A stretch of 64,000 bases of DNA, taken from the NCBI GenBank assembly GCA_027625915.1, contig JANTQA010000021.1, positions 1,488,001 to 1,552,000 of the forward strand, written 5' to 3'. Source of the stretch: Anaeramoeba flamelloides (Eukaryota; Metamonada; Anaeramoebidae). Below, one piece after another: positions 35,137-48,728 of this stretch (the first letter of the stretch is position 1; the number at the start of each line of letters is the position of its first letter). The notes beneath the pieces are model-generated. The model saw only the letters and a program-made list of their open reading frames with translations, was not told the origin of the DNA and ran no database searches. The translations under genes were made by a program, and so were the position numbers.

Positions 35137-36964
35137 GTGTATATTATTAAATTTCAAAATTGGTCATATTCCAAAAATTTGGTCAAATTGAAATTGATCA
35201 TGTTTTGGGGGATTTTATTGATTATTATTATTGGTATGAAAGTTGTTTAAGGTTTTTAATAATTATGGGAGCAAAAATCAAAAAGATAATTTTGTGTTTA
35301 GTGGTATTTTATTACTTAAATTGTTGAAAATTCAAAATCCTGAAATCATCAATAGAAATAATTTTTAAAAATTTGTACCAAACCCAATTTTAACACAAAA
35401 AGTTTAGTGAAAATTTTTTTCCCCTTGAAACAAGTTACAAAAGTCTAATTGGTCTCTTAATTATTTTTTTTTTTTCAAACCCTCAACAAAATTCTCAAAC
35501 ATCCTATCCAAACCACCCAGACTTACTCTAACATACCCTAACAAGTGTGATTACAAATACTGATACCCTAAAATACCCGTAAAATGGTTTTTAAATACCC
35601 AAAGCCAATATATTTCCATGGGATTAACTATTTTGGAAAAAATGAGAATTTTTTCCAAATAAGAAATTTTAACAAATTTGAAATATAATAAATAAGTCAC
35701 TGACCGTAGTCCTTTTTTTTATGTTTAATCATTTATTTTTTTTTTTTATTAATTGATCTTTCCGTTATAAGCAAATTCTATTAAGGGTACCAATTCGAAA
35801 TGCAAATTAAACTTTTTTTACCAAATTGTAAATTTTTCTTGTTCAAGATTCTTTTGAAAAATGAATTTTTTTTTAAACTCTTTTTTAAAAATTGTGACCC
35901 ACCTGAAATAATAAATTGAAAAAAAAATACCCTTTAGTATTCAAGAAAAATTAATAACTAAATCTGATTTGTAATTGACTTTTAAGTCCTTCAAAATCTA
36001 TAAAAGTCTGATATATAAAAAATTAAAAAAAATAAAACCAAAAACTAAAAAAAAGTGAGTCACAATTTTTGAAATGAGCATTACCGATTTTTTATTACTG
36101 AACTTTCACTGAAAAAAAGTTGAACAACAAGATTTTTTATGAATAATTAAATTCATTTTCAAAGACACAACGTCGCCCCAATTTTCTTGTGATTATTTGT
36201 CTTTTCGAAGATCAATTTTTTTTTTTCTATGATCATTTTACAAAAAAAAAATAAAAAAAAAAAAAAAAAAAAAAAAAAAAGAAAAAGAAAACGAAAAAGA
36301 AAAAGAAAAACAAAAATTTGAAAAAACAAAACTGAAATTTCCAAAATTAGAAAAAATGATTCTGATCCAAAAATTTAAAAATCTTTTTTTGTAAAGAATA
36401 TTGGAATAAACACTCAAAACAACACTCATTAAAATTATAAAGCGAGTCAAAATTTTTGAAAAATAGTTTATTTTAAAGTCATTTTTTAATAAAAATAAAA
36501 AAGTGTCTGAAAAAAATAATTTTTGAGACAATTTCTCCTAAAGAGGAAAATTTGAAATTACTTTCACATTTGAGAAAATTTATTTTATAATTTTTTTAAA
36601 TGTGGGGTTTTGTTAAGACGGTTTTATATTTTGACCTAAAAAAGTAGAAATGGTGATAATATTAAACATTCAAAGAAAAATTTCTTTGTAATTTCCCAGA
36701 GAATTAAATTTTGATCCAAATGGGTTAAATTCTTTCGTAATGTTGTGGCAATTCCAAAAACCTGTTTCAGAAAGAAAGATCTATCTTTTATTTTATACCA
36801 ATTAACTTTTTAAAAGATTTAAAGAGGATTAAAACTGATAACCTTTTTTTTTTATTTGAAACTAATTAGATTTTTTCTTTCAAACCCCCTCAAAACATTT
36901 CCCATAATTCTATTTTTTTAGTTTACCTGGATCTATCATCTAAATTTTGATTATAAATGATATA

Positions 36965-37110
36965 AGTAAAATCTTTTTCAGTTAAAAGATGCAGTTTTAT
37001 TGCAGAGATGGAATATATTCTCTGTGTTGTATTCATTATTTTTCTCAAAATACATTATAAATTTTTAGATCAAAATCATTTTTTCTCTTTTTGTCAAATT
37101 TTTTTTTTTT
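36965..37110. repeat. dispersed repeat R, copy 1 (partial)
   Basis: Shares the block CTTTTTCAGTTAAA, then GCAGTTTTATTG, then TTTTTAGATCAAAATCATTT with copies at 50511-51145 and 61985-62545. Similarity fades after the poly-T run. Confidence 0.6.
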
Positions 37111-38143
37111 TTTTTCTTTTTTTTCACTCTTAAATTTCAACAAAAAAAATTTTTTTTTATCAATTGTTTTATACCATTCGAAAATATAATGTGAAATAGA
37201 TAAAATTAAAATCTAAATTAAACAACTTTTTCAAATAGTAATTCAATTTTTAAAAATTTTTAAGATCTTAAAAAAATTTTTTTTTTACTATTAGAAAAAA
37301 TTTCTTAAAAATTTTTTGTTAAGGTAGAAAAATAAACAAAAATAAGCTATTTGAGTCATTTTATTTAGTTTTAGGGATGGGTTGAATTCTTTTTAAAGCT
37401 ATTTTTGGTTTTTTTTTGTGGTTTTAAACTTTTTACAAAAAAATTTTGTTATGTTTAGGAATTTTTTGGGGCACAAATCAATCAAAATTATCCAAAGTTT
37501 ACAATTAAAGGTTTAAATAATTTAGACCAATTTATTGTTATTCATTGTTATTTATCTTTAACCCGAATTTTTATTATTATATAAAGTTATCTTAAACCAA
37601 ATATAAATCAATCATTTGATTAGATTTTTTTTTTTTGGTTGTATTATTGTTGAAAGGTAATTCAAAAAAATTTACTTTCATTTGTGGTTAGGTTTCTGAA
37701 ACCATATATTCACCTTTAGATTTTCTATCCAAAATCAGTGTCGCAGGTGTTATAACTCACATGATATTTTTTCTTTTGTAAAAATATAAAGAAATAATTG
37801 GATTTCTAATTAAATACCGAAAAATTGGGGGGGTTGAAGAAATGAAAGAGATTCAAAAAATAATAATAAAGTATAAACAATTGATTTAATAGTTTTTTTG
37901 TACCCCGGGTGCTGAGTGGATTGGGGTTGTTTCCTTATATTCTAATTTTTTTTTGGATCGGCATAATAATTTGTTTTAATAAAAGGCATTAATATTTGGT
38001 GCACTGTGGATTGTATACTAAGTGTTATTTTATGAAGATTTAATTCTGAACTTTTTATATTAATTGCATTTAATATACTGGTTTTTAAGAATAAAAATGG
38101 GTTTTCCAAATTTTCTTTTTGGGTTTTTTTTTTTGCAGTTTCC

Positions 38144-38276
38144 GAAAAATTGTTTTCACAAAATAAAATTGAAAATATACAGAGCTCATCGCCAAAACTC
38201 CAGTATATTTACTGAATCAGCAGATCGTATGAAAGAGTTAATTAGTTTCACTTTATTTAGTATCAAATCTTGTTAG
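38144..38276 (+). other. coding-like stretch after a good splice acceptor, unassigned
   Basis: A strong polypyrimidine-CAG acceptor at about 38130-38141 precedes an open frame of about 45 codons including IYRAHRQNSSIFTESADRMK, ending in TAG. G+C is higher than in its surroundings. No upstream exon or family was recognised, so it may be a decayed exon or part of a repeat. Confidence 0.25.
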
Positions 38277-39264
38277 TTGGGTTCATTTCTCTCCATTTAT
38301 TTAAATACCCGCTTGGTTCGTTAAAGATCGGACCCATCCAAGTTAGTTTAGGATATAATCATAAGCAAGTCTATCAAATCCAAAATATTTTTTCCCCTTT
38401 AACCCTAACTCTAAACACCTAAAAAAAGGCAAAAAGGGTGGGGCCCAAGAACACAAACACGTTAAGAAGGGGTGTTGAAAAAGGTAAAAAGTTCAAAAAT
38501 ATTTATTTTGTAAGATTTTTTTACAGATTTTCATTTTTTTTAATTTTGTATTTGAGAAATTTTCTTAAAATAATACTAATAGAAAACAAAACACATTACT
38601 ATTCTAATAATTCATAAAATTAAAGTATTTGATAATTTTTAAGATAAATCTAACAATTTAAATAAACAATGGTAATAAGAAAGTGTATTTTTTATATAAA
38701 ATTTCAATACAATATTAAAAATATAAAAAAAAATGGTATCTTCTATATATTATATCTATTGAAATTAAGAGTTTAATATGAATAATTTCAAAAACACTTA
38801 TTCAAACAAGATAAAAGAATTCTAATGTAGAAAATAACAATATAATATTATTTAATATAATTCTATGTTCCCCAACTGTGGGGTGTTTAGTTATTGTGTT
38901 ATTTTGAACTCGCTTCTCAAAAAGAATTTCCATTCTGAAGAAATTAGAAAAAAAAATTATTAATTTTTTTTTTCCATTAAAGAGTGGGTACTAAAAGTCC
39001 ACCTGTTTGCCCGAATCCCTAATTTGAATTAGAGATATTGTTGAACCAAGTGAGAGCTGGTCATTTCTCCCAAAAATCGGATCCGCTCCATAAATTGAGA
39101 GGGATTTTGTTCCAATTCCGTTCAGTTTTATAATAGTCAAAAAGATTCAATTCGGTCAAACGATTTCCTCAAAGAATTAGTGGTTCTAAGAAGCATAAGC
39201 CCGATTTTTAATTAAAATTACACCGTGGTGGCTATTTGAGAAAATGGTAAACAATAAGAAATAA

Positions 39265-39335
39265 TGGTTAAGGGAATAGAACCCCGGCCTTCAGATTGTA
39301 CACTGGGTTGTGTTGCCACTTGCCCATACCGGTTC
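39265..39335 (-). ncRNA. tRNA-like sequence with Pol III-type A and B boxes, degenerate
   Basis: On the minus strand an A-box-like TGGGCAAGTGG (39316-39326) is followed after 32 nt by a B-box-like GGTTCTATTCC (39273-39283), the spacing of a tRNA gene. A D-stem-like GGGC...ACCC is present, but the anticodon and acceptor stems do not pair properly. I read it as a tRNA pseudogene or the head of a tRNA-derived SINE whose body could extend toward 38990, where G+C is also raised. It is not called as a functional tRNA. Confidence 0.35.
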
Positions 39336-39734
39336 TCTAAAAAAAAAATTATTAATTTCAAAGTTAAAATACATTAAAAAAAAATTTTAAATAAAAATGA
39401 ATTTATGGGATTTTCAAGTATAAGTTCAAATTTGAAAACATTTCAAACTTGTTAAAGTAAGAGATTATAATATTTAGAACAGCATGTGGAATATATTGTC
39501 TTTCTCGATTTGAAATGGAAATTAGGAAATTATAAAAATCAAATTTTGGTAGGATCTAAGATAGGTAAAATTGTTCGTCATATTGTTTGAATTGTGAAAA
39601 TCGTTTAAATTTTGAAAATTTCTCTTATTTTTTTGTATAAGAAATTCTTGGTGGGCAAATTTAACTAAGATTCAGGAACTCTTTCAATATTGTTTTTGTC
39701 AACAATACCATCGTTCAATAGTAAAAGTAATCCT

Positions 39735-39912
39735 TAATACAATGAAATTGAAAATGAAGATAATAATGATTATATTTTCAACATCAAAATCAAAAAAAAA
39801 ACAAAAAAAACCAACTAATAAAAATAATCTATTCTCGAATTTCAATAGAAAAGATGAAGAAGATGATATATTTGATCATCCAAAACCAAAAAAAAATAAT
39901 TACAAAAAAATT
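39735..39912 (+). pseudogene. truncated, degenerate duplicate of a FAM21 internal segment
   Basis: About 175 bp align with 43530-43705 inside the FAM21 gene. The reading FSTSKSKKKQKKPTNKNN and then EEDDIFDHPKPKK matches FSTSKPKKEQKKANNEDN and EEDDIFGSSKPKK of the gene. A 2-bp length difference near the start and other indels break the original frame, and nothing before or after continues the similarity. It is a stray internal duplicate about 1 kb upstream of the parent's first exon, on the same strand. Confidence 0.8.
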
Positions 39913-40918
39913 CTTCACTTTATGAAATCTATTGTAGTAGTAAAGGTTCTTGAGTCAATGGGGGGACTTTTGTTGATAGACTAAAAAATAACAACTGTCA
40001 TCCTCTTAAAAAATCAAATAACTTTGTTCAAAGACTTGAATTATTCCTTTTCCTGTGGTGGTAACTAAAAATTCGAATAAAAAAGAAGAAATGTTGAGTT
40101 TTCTTTTTGTAAAAAAAAAAAGACATTTTTAAACTACAAATTCATTAACTGAAGATTTGTTGTATTTCTCATTCCAAGAAAAAAATAATAAAAATTCTCT
40201 TACTCTTTCTGAAGATCTTTTTCAAAGGATGACCTAGAGCATATTCAAAAAAAAAAAAAGTACTTGTCTTTGAAATTTAAATAGGAAAAAATTTGACTTG
40301 GTTAACTTTGTACGATTAATGGATTATTGACTTTTCGTTTTAGGACTCTTAACCAATTCAAAAGATGCAAATATATAATACGAAAGGTAGCTATTCAAAG
40401 AATTAGATAGAGATCACAAATTACTGTAAGGTACTTTTAAAGAAAAGAAAAAAAAGAAAAAGGAAGATGAAGTGAAAAATTTTTCCCGTTTAAATTCTTA
40501 TTAACAATTCCAAGAATAATTTGTGATCCACTTTTCCCATAAACAGATGAAAAAAAAAAAGAAAACTCTTTCCTTTCATTCATTTTTGCTTGAAAAAAAA
40601 GGAATTTTTCGGTTCATTCTTTTTTTTTTTCAGACAAAAAAAGAAAAATGAATAATACGTGGTTTTGGCACCAAGTGTATAGCCAGAGTCTTTCAAGTCT
40701 GAGTATTCCCAGAAAAGGTACGATTATTTTATTTTTTTTTCTAATTTATTGGAAAAAAATAAAATCAACGAGACAATAAACACATTTTAAAGATATTAAC
40801 AAAATAGAAGATAATTTTGATTTCTCCAAAAACCATTTTTTTATTTTTTGTTCTTTGGATTGCTTTTTAATTTAAATTTTTTATTTCATAATTTATATTT
40901 TGCAACCCATTAATTGCG
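39913..40918. promoter_or_regulatory. presumed upstream/promoter region of FAM21
   Basis: No gene in this 1-kb stretch, which ends at the FAM21 start codon. The last 60 bases are very T-rich. No specific promoter element can be named. Confidence 0.3.
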
Positions 40919-41711
40919 ATGTCGGGACCGCCACCACCACCACCAAACCTTGCCCCACCATCGCTTGGCCTCGTTTCAACCCCAAAAACCACTGTCAAAT
41001 TGTCTTTACAGTAATTACCATTCAAATTTTTTCTAACCACAAAGAAATAACAAAACATTCAAAAAAAAAAAAAATTAACCTTTTTTCTTTTTATCACATC
41101 GTTAAAAATTTGTTTTGTTTTCTTTTTAATTTTTTTTTTTTTGAAACTCTTTTTCATTAACCCGAAAACCTCTTAGGGACGCGATTGGTCAAAAAGTTAA
41201 AAAAGTTGAAAGTGTTAATGAAGGAACGGGAGGAGGATCGACCCAAACCCAAACACAAACCCAGACACAGACCCAGACACAAACGCAAACCCAGACGCAA
41301 ACGAATCAAGATCTGGATAATATGCCGCAAGTAGATCCTGAAACACAACCCATACCAACAATTACAGACTCTTCAGATTGGAATAAGCCCTGGGAAGTTG
41401 AAACACTCAAGCAGAGGGCTATTGACAAAAACTGGACTCTCGCAACTGACTCTGGCTTGCTTCATCATTTAAAATCTCTTTCCCAAAAAATTATTGAAAA
41501 TACACAAAAGACTGAAAATGAAATTAACAAATTAAATGAAAACCTTCGTAATTCTGAAGTTAATTTAACAAACACCTTTAACAAATTCCTTATGCTTTCG
41601 AATTCACAGTTTGTGGAAAATGTAAATTTTTTAATTTTTTTTTTTTTTTTTTTTCTTACTGAAAAAAGAAAAAAAAAAGAAAAAGAAAAAGAAAAAAGAA
41701 AAAAGAAAAAG

Positions 41712-41752
<41 letters not shown>

Positions 41753-44700
41753 AAAAGAAAAAGAAAAAGAAAAGAAAAAGAAAAAGAAAAAAGAAAAAAA
41801 AAAAGAAAAAATAAAAAATAAAAAATAAAAAAGAAAAAAGATTAAAAAAAAAAAAACAAAACCAAAAATAAATTTCAAATAACAAAAAAACACAAAAATA
41901 TCTCCTATTTAATTAAATTCTTTTTAATTTGACAAACAAAAGAGGGTCTATGAAGTTGATTTAACCGAAATGAACGAAAACGAAGAAGAAGTAGACAACA
42001 AAGAAAACGAGAACCAAAATACTGATCTTGTTCCACAGTATATCAAATCATTTGAATTTGGTTTCACTGCATTAAATAATACCAATGTTGTTCAGGTTGT
42101 AAATGCCCAAAAGACATTTAAAGAGCAAACCGAAATTTATAGATCGACTAAAGAAACCATTGAAACAAAAAAAAAAGAACTTGAGGAATTAAAAAAACGA
42201 AAAGAGCAAGAAAAAATTGAAGCCGATAAATTAAAAAAAGAACAAGAACTCGCACAAGAAAAAGAAAAAGAAAAGGAAAAAGAAAACGAAAGCGATAGTT
42301 CCAAAAGCGAATCATCTAATGAAGAAGAGGAAAAAAAAAAAGAAAAAGATTCATTTGATGATTCTTCTGATAGTGATGAAAAGGAAAAAAAAAAGAAAAA
42401 GAAAAAGAAAAAGGAAAAAGAAAAAAAACCCGAGAATAGCGAAAAGGAAGAAGATGATAAAGAACCTGAAGAAGAAAAGCCTGATCCTGAAGTAGTACAA
42501 GCTGAAGAAGAATTGGAAACATTAATTAACAACCTCAAGGAGCCTGAAAATATCCATGTTGATCGTATAGATGAGTACGCGACAAGAAAATTGCCATATC
42601 TAATTGGAAGCACCGAGTACCTTAATGATCTATTTTGTGGACTGCCACCACCACCTGCGTGGTTGGAAAAGGAAAAAATTAGAATTGAAGAAGAAGAAAA
42701 AAGAAAAAAGGAAGAAGAAGAAGCCGAACTTGAAAGGAAACGATTAGAAGAGGAACAAGCCCAAAAAGAAGAGAATTCTGAGGAAAAAAAATCCAAAAAA
42801 TCGAAGGATGGATCAGGATCAGAAACAGACAAAGGCAAAGTGTATTCATCTGAAAATTCTGGATCAGGTAATCTTTTTGGTTCAGACCCAGAATCAGACT
42901 CCGAGACCGGCTCTAGGTCAGGCACAGGCTCTGGCACAGGCTCAGAAACAGGCTCAGAATCGGAAACAGGTTCTAAATCAACAAATGAAAGTAATCTTGA
43001 AAAAGAAGATTCTGCAGGATCTTGGGAAGATTCTGAAGAAAGTGATGCGAAACCAAAAATTGAATATGATTCAGACGGAAAGCCTAAAGAAATTAAAAAC
43101 GCTTTAAATACTTTATTTGGCCAACCACAGCAGACAAAAAAAAAACGAAGAAAAAAAAAACCAACATCCAAAAAAAAGAAACATCGAAAAAAAAAGGGCA
43201 AGTCAAGTAAAAAAAAAGGAAAGTCTAGTAAAAAGAAAAGTGATGGATTACTTGGCCAATTTGATGACTACAAAGATGAAAATGAAGAAAAATTATTTGG
43301 AAATGATTCACTATTTTTAGATAATGATTCTGATGATGATCAAAAAAAGAAAAGTAAAAAAGAAAAAGACTCTGAGGAAGAAGATGAAAGTTCTGAAGAA
43401 GGATTATTCGGAAGTTCTAAAAAAAAAAAAAAGAAATCAAAGAAATCCAAGAAATCAAGCAAATCAAAGAAATCAGGCAAATCAAAAAAATCAAAAAAAG
43501 AAAAAGATCAACAATTTCTTGATAACATTTTAAATGAAAATGAAGATAATAGTAATGATCTATTTTCAACATCAAAGCCAAAAAAAGAACAAAAAAAAGC
43601 AAACAACGAAGATAATCTATTTTCGAATTTTAATGGACAAGATGAAGAAGAATCTGAAGAAGATGATATATTTGGAAGTTCGAAACCAAAAAAGAAGAAA
43701 AACAAAAAAAAAACAGATCTGGCATTTGGAGGCACGAGCGATAAGGAAGATGATTTGTTTGGCGAAACCAAGAAAAATGATATTTTTAATAATGACGAAT
43801 CAAACCAAGAAGAAGAATCTGAAGAAGACGATCTATTTGGAAGTTCGAAACCCAAAAAAAAAAAAACGAAAAAGAAAAAAAATAAAGCAAAGGAAAAAGA
43901 AGCTATTGTCACCGCAAAAACTCGAAATGAAAAAAAACAATCAAATAGTAATTCCTTTGGATTTGGCTCTGATAATGATGAAGATAATGATCTTTTTGGC
44001 GGTTCTTCGTCTACAAAAAAAAAACAAGCACAAACAACAGCCTTTGGAAGCAATAACTTGGATTCTGATGAAGATCTTTTTGGTAATACTGCAAAAAAAG
44101 AAAAGTCCACAAAGAAAAAAGCAAAAGACAACCCTTTTGATACAAACGATGATCCATTCAATGTTGGCACCAATGAAAAAACTGAAAAAAACACCAAAGA
44201 GGAAAAGGATATTTTTGCATTGGGGGGGAATGATTCAACAAAAACTGAAAATACCTTTTCAACAAAAAAAAAAAAAAAAAAGAAGGGGAGAAAAAATAGA
44301 CGTGGTAAAAATAAAAAAAAAACGGAAATTAAAAAGCAAACATCGACTAGTAAGAAAACAAATGACCCCTTTGGTGATGAAGGATCAGAAGATGACCTAT
44401 TTGGCGGTGGCTCCGCTAAGACTAAAAAAAAAACAACAGCAAAGAAAACGGCAACAAAGGAAACAAATGACCCCTTTGGTGGAGAAGGATCAGAAGATGA
44501 CCTATTTGGAGGTGGCTCCACTAAGACTAAAAAAAAAACAACTCAGAAAACGGCAACAAAGAAAACAAATGACCCCTTTGGTGGAGAAGGATCAGAAGAT
44601 GACCTATTTGGCGGTGGATCCGCTAAAACTAAAAAAACAAAAGTTAGCCAAAAAAAAGTTAAAAAAACAGAAACAACAGAAAACACAGAAACATCAGTCT

Positions 44701-47700
44701 TTAATCCCAAAATTGAGGAAAATACAGAAGGCGGCATTTTTGGAAACAATAATGATTTGGAAGATGATCCATTTGGCTTAAATGAGCCAAAGGAAACAGA
44801 AAAAAAAGAAGAAATGCCAAAAAAAGAAAAAAAAAAGCCAAAATCAAAAACACAATTCGGAATACCAACTCCTTTTGCTCTAATTCAAAACAAAGAAACT
44901 AAAACAAAAACCAAAGTTACTGAAGATCCACTTGCAGAGGTTGAAGATCCTTTTGCCATGGGCGAGTCTTCAACAAAAAAGGAAATTCAGTCGTCTGTAA
45001 TTGAAGAAACGAAAGACAAAGAAGAAAATTCAGATTTTTTTGCAAAGGGTGACCAGCAGAAACCAAAAAAATCAAAAAAATCAAAAAAATCAAAGAGATC
45101 AAAAAAAAAGAAATCTCAACAACAAGATCTATTTGGAAACACAACGTCTTCATCGTCTAAAAAAAGCAAGACTTCTAATCCTTTTGATTTTGGAGACGAT
45201 AATGATGATCCATTTGCAATAACAACAACAGCAAAAAAAGAAAAAACAAAACCAGAAGAAAACGAAAAACCAAAGAAGGAAACACCAAAAAATGATCCAT
45301 TTGGAGAAACTGAAGATCCATTTGGTATAAGTACTTCTTCGACAACAAAAAAATCTACAAAAAAAACAAAAAAACAACCAAATAAGGAAACACCAAAAAA
45401 TGATCCCTTTGGGGAAACTGAAGATCCATTTGGTATTAGTACCACCTCATCAACAAAAAAATCATCCAAAAAATCCAAGAAAAAATCATCCAAAAAATCC
45501 AAAAAAACCAAAAAATCATCCAAAAAATCCAAAAAAAAAAACAAAGAAACATCTTCTGATATTTTTGGAACCACTAATGATGTTAATGATGATCCATTTG
45601 CAATAACAACAACAACAACAAAAAAAACAGAAAAAGCAAAACCAGAAGAAAACGAAAAACCAAAGAAGGAAACACCAAAAAATGATCCATTTGCGGACAC
45701 TGAAGATCCATTTGGTATTAGTACTTCTTCGACAAAGAAATCTATAAAAAAAACTGAAAAAAAATCAAAGAAGGAAACACCAAAAAATGATCCATTTGGG
45801 GAAACTGAAGATCCATTTTCTATTGGTACTTCTTCGACAAAGAAATCAACCAAAAAATCAACCAAAAAATCATCCAAAAAATCCAAGAAAAAAAAAACCA
45901 AAGAATCATCTTCTGATCTTTTTGGAACCACTAATGATGCTAATGATGATCCTTTTGCAGTAACAACAACAAAAAAAACAGAAAAAAAAATGGATACACC
46001 AAAAAATGATCCATTTGGAGAAACTGAAGATCCATTTGGTATAAGTAATTCTTCGACAAAGAAATCATCCAAAAGGAAAACCAAAAAAAGATCCAAAAGA
46101 TCCAAAAAATCCAATAATAAAAAATCAAAGAATTTAATTTCTGATCCATTTGGAACCACTAATGATGTTGCTGATGATCCGTTTGCAATAACAACAACAA
46201 CAACAAAAAAAACAAAATCAAAAGAACAGACAAAACCAGAACCAAAAAAGGAAACAAAAAATGATCCATTTGATAATACTGAAGATCCATTTGGTATTGG
46301 CACTTCTTCAACAAAAACAACAACATTATCAAACAAAAAAACATCCAAGAAATCCAAGAAATCCAAGAAATCCAAAAAATCCAAGAAATCCAAGAACAAA
46401 AAAGCAAAGGAACCAATTTCTGATCTTTTTGGAACCACTAATGATGCTGTTGATGATCCATTTGCAATAACAACAACAACAACAACAAAAAAAACAAAAT
46501 CAAAAGAACAGGCAAAACCAGAACCAAAAAAGGAAACAAAAAAAAATGATCCATTTGATAATACTGAAGATCCGTTTGGTTTTAATAAAACAAAAGCAAA
46601 GACAAAAAAAATTGAACAAACAAAAACAAACAAAAAAGAAGCAAAACCAAAGGATTCAAAAACTAATGATATCTTTTCAATTGGAAATGAGAATAAAGAA
46701 CAAGATATATTTGGCAAACAAAAACCGATCATAAAACAAGCAGAAAAAGAAAAAAAGGAAACTAAACCAAAAAAACAATTTGGAATACCAACTCCTTTTG
46801 CACTAATTCCACAAAAAGAATTTCAAACCAAGCCTTTAATAAAAGAAACACCAAAAAATGATCAAAATGAAAAAAATGAATATGAATTTAAAGATAAAAA
46901 TCCAAACATACCACAAACCGAAGAAAAAAAAAATGCACCAAAATTGACGATGATTCAATTACTACAACAAAAATTAGCGCTAAATAAAAATATGGTTCAG
47001 GGTTTAAGTGGAGTAAAGCCCCCAAAAAAAGAAAAACCAATTGTCACAAAGCAAATTGTTAATTCAGATGACCCATTAAAATCACGTTCAAAGGCGATTA
47101 GAAAAAGACGACAACGACGACCACCTACAAGAAGAAAGAATTATTTACACACAATTAAAACGATTCCAGATTCAAAAGCAGATAATATAGTTGTTGACTT
47201 GAAAAAAGAAAAAAATATGCCCACAAGAATGGAGAATACCGAAAAAAAGGAAAATGATTTATTTAACATTGGCAATGATGATCCTTTTGGTTTTAATAAA
47301 AAACCAACAACAAAGAAAATTGAAGAAACAAAAGCAGAACCAGAATCGGAAAAAGAAGAAGAAGAAGAAGAAGAAAAAAATATCAAAGAAAATGATCTTT
47401 TTAATGTTGGTACCAACGATCCATTTGGTTTTAATAAAAAACCAACAACAAAGAAAATTGAACAAACAAAAGCGGAACCTAAACCAGAAAAAATAATAGA
47501 GAAAAAAGAATCAGAACCAGAAAAAAAAAATCCATTTGAAATTGATAATTCTGATCCATTTAATATGAAAAAAGATTCGAAAGAAAAAAATCCATTTGAT
47601 ATTGATAATGATGATCCATTTGGCCTGAACACAAAAAAAACAACAAAAAAAACCGAAGAAACAAAAACAAAATCAAAATCAGAAAAAATAATAGAGAAAA

Positions 47701-48694
47701 AAAAACCAGAACCAGAAAAAAAAAAAGAACAAAAAAAAACAAATCCTTTTGAAATTGATAATTCTGATCCATTTAATTTCAATAAAGATTCAAAAGAAAA
47801 AAATCCATTTGAAATTGATAATGATGATCCATTTGGTTTGAATAAAAAAAAAACAACAAAGAAAATTGAAGAAACAAAAGTGGAACCTAAACCAGAAAAA
47901 ATAATAGAGAAAAAAGAATCAGAACCAGAAAAAAAAAATCCATTTGAAATTGATAATTCTGATCCATTTAATATGAAAAAAGATTCGAAAGAAAAAAATC
48001 TTTTTGATACCGATAATGATGATCCATTTGATTTGAATACAAAAAAACCAACAACAAAAAAAATTGAAGAAATAAAAACCGAACCTAAAACAGAAAAAGA
48101 AAAAGAACAAAAAAATAAATCTGAAACAGAATCAGAATCTGAATCAAAATCAGAAGAATCAGAAAAAGAAGAATCAGAAAAAGAAGAATCGGAAAAAGAA
48201 GAATCGGAAAAAGAAGAATCAGAAAAAGAACCAGAACCAGAACCAGAAAAAAAAAAAGAACAAAAAAAAACAAATCCTTTTGAAATTGATAATTCTGATC
48301 CATTTGATTTTAATAAAGAATCCAAAGAAAAAAATCCATTTGAAATTGATAATGATGATCCATTTGGTTTGAATACAAAACAAACAACAACAAAAATTAA
48401 AGAAACAACAAAAGAATCTGAACCAGTAAAAGAAGAATTAGAAAAAGAACCAGAACCAAAAGAACAAAAAAAAACAAATCCTTTTGAAATTGATAATTCT
48501 GATCCATTTGATTTTAATAAAGAATCCAAAGAAAAAAATCCATTTGAAATTGATAATGATGATCCATTTGATTTGAATACAAAACAAACAACAAAAAAAA
48601 CAGAAGAAACAACAAAAGAATCTGAACCAGTAAAAGAAGAATCAGAAAAAGAAGAATCAGAAAAAGAAGAATCAGAAAAAGAAGAATCAGAAAA

Positions 48695-48728
<34 letters not shown>

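Larger units (their letters stand above)
35137..39734. other. gene-poor intergenic DNA
   Basis: No confident gene. It contains repeat R copy 1 (36965-37110), a coding-like stretch at 38144-38276, and a tRNA-like element near 39265-39335. A run of A at about 36241-36280 precedes AAAAAG-type repeats. Confidence 0.5.

Noticed and set aside
41465-41893. Poly-Phe open frame on the minus strand across FAM21 intron 2
   Set aside because: It arises from the purine-only intron tract read backwards.
42137-43201. Long antisense open frame opposite FAM21, and several more to 50203
   Set aside because: Ser/Phe-rich translation is the mirror of a Lys/Glu/Asp-rich coding strand. The sense frame has clear homology.
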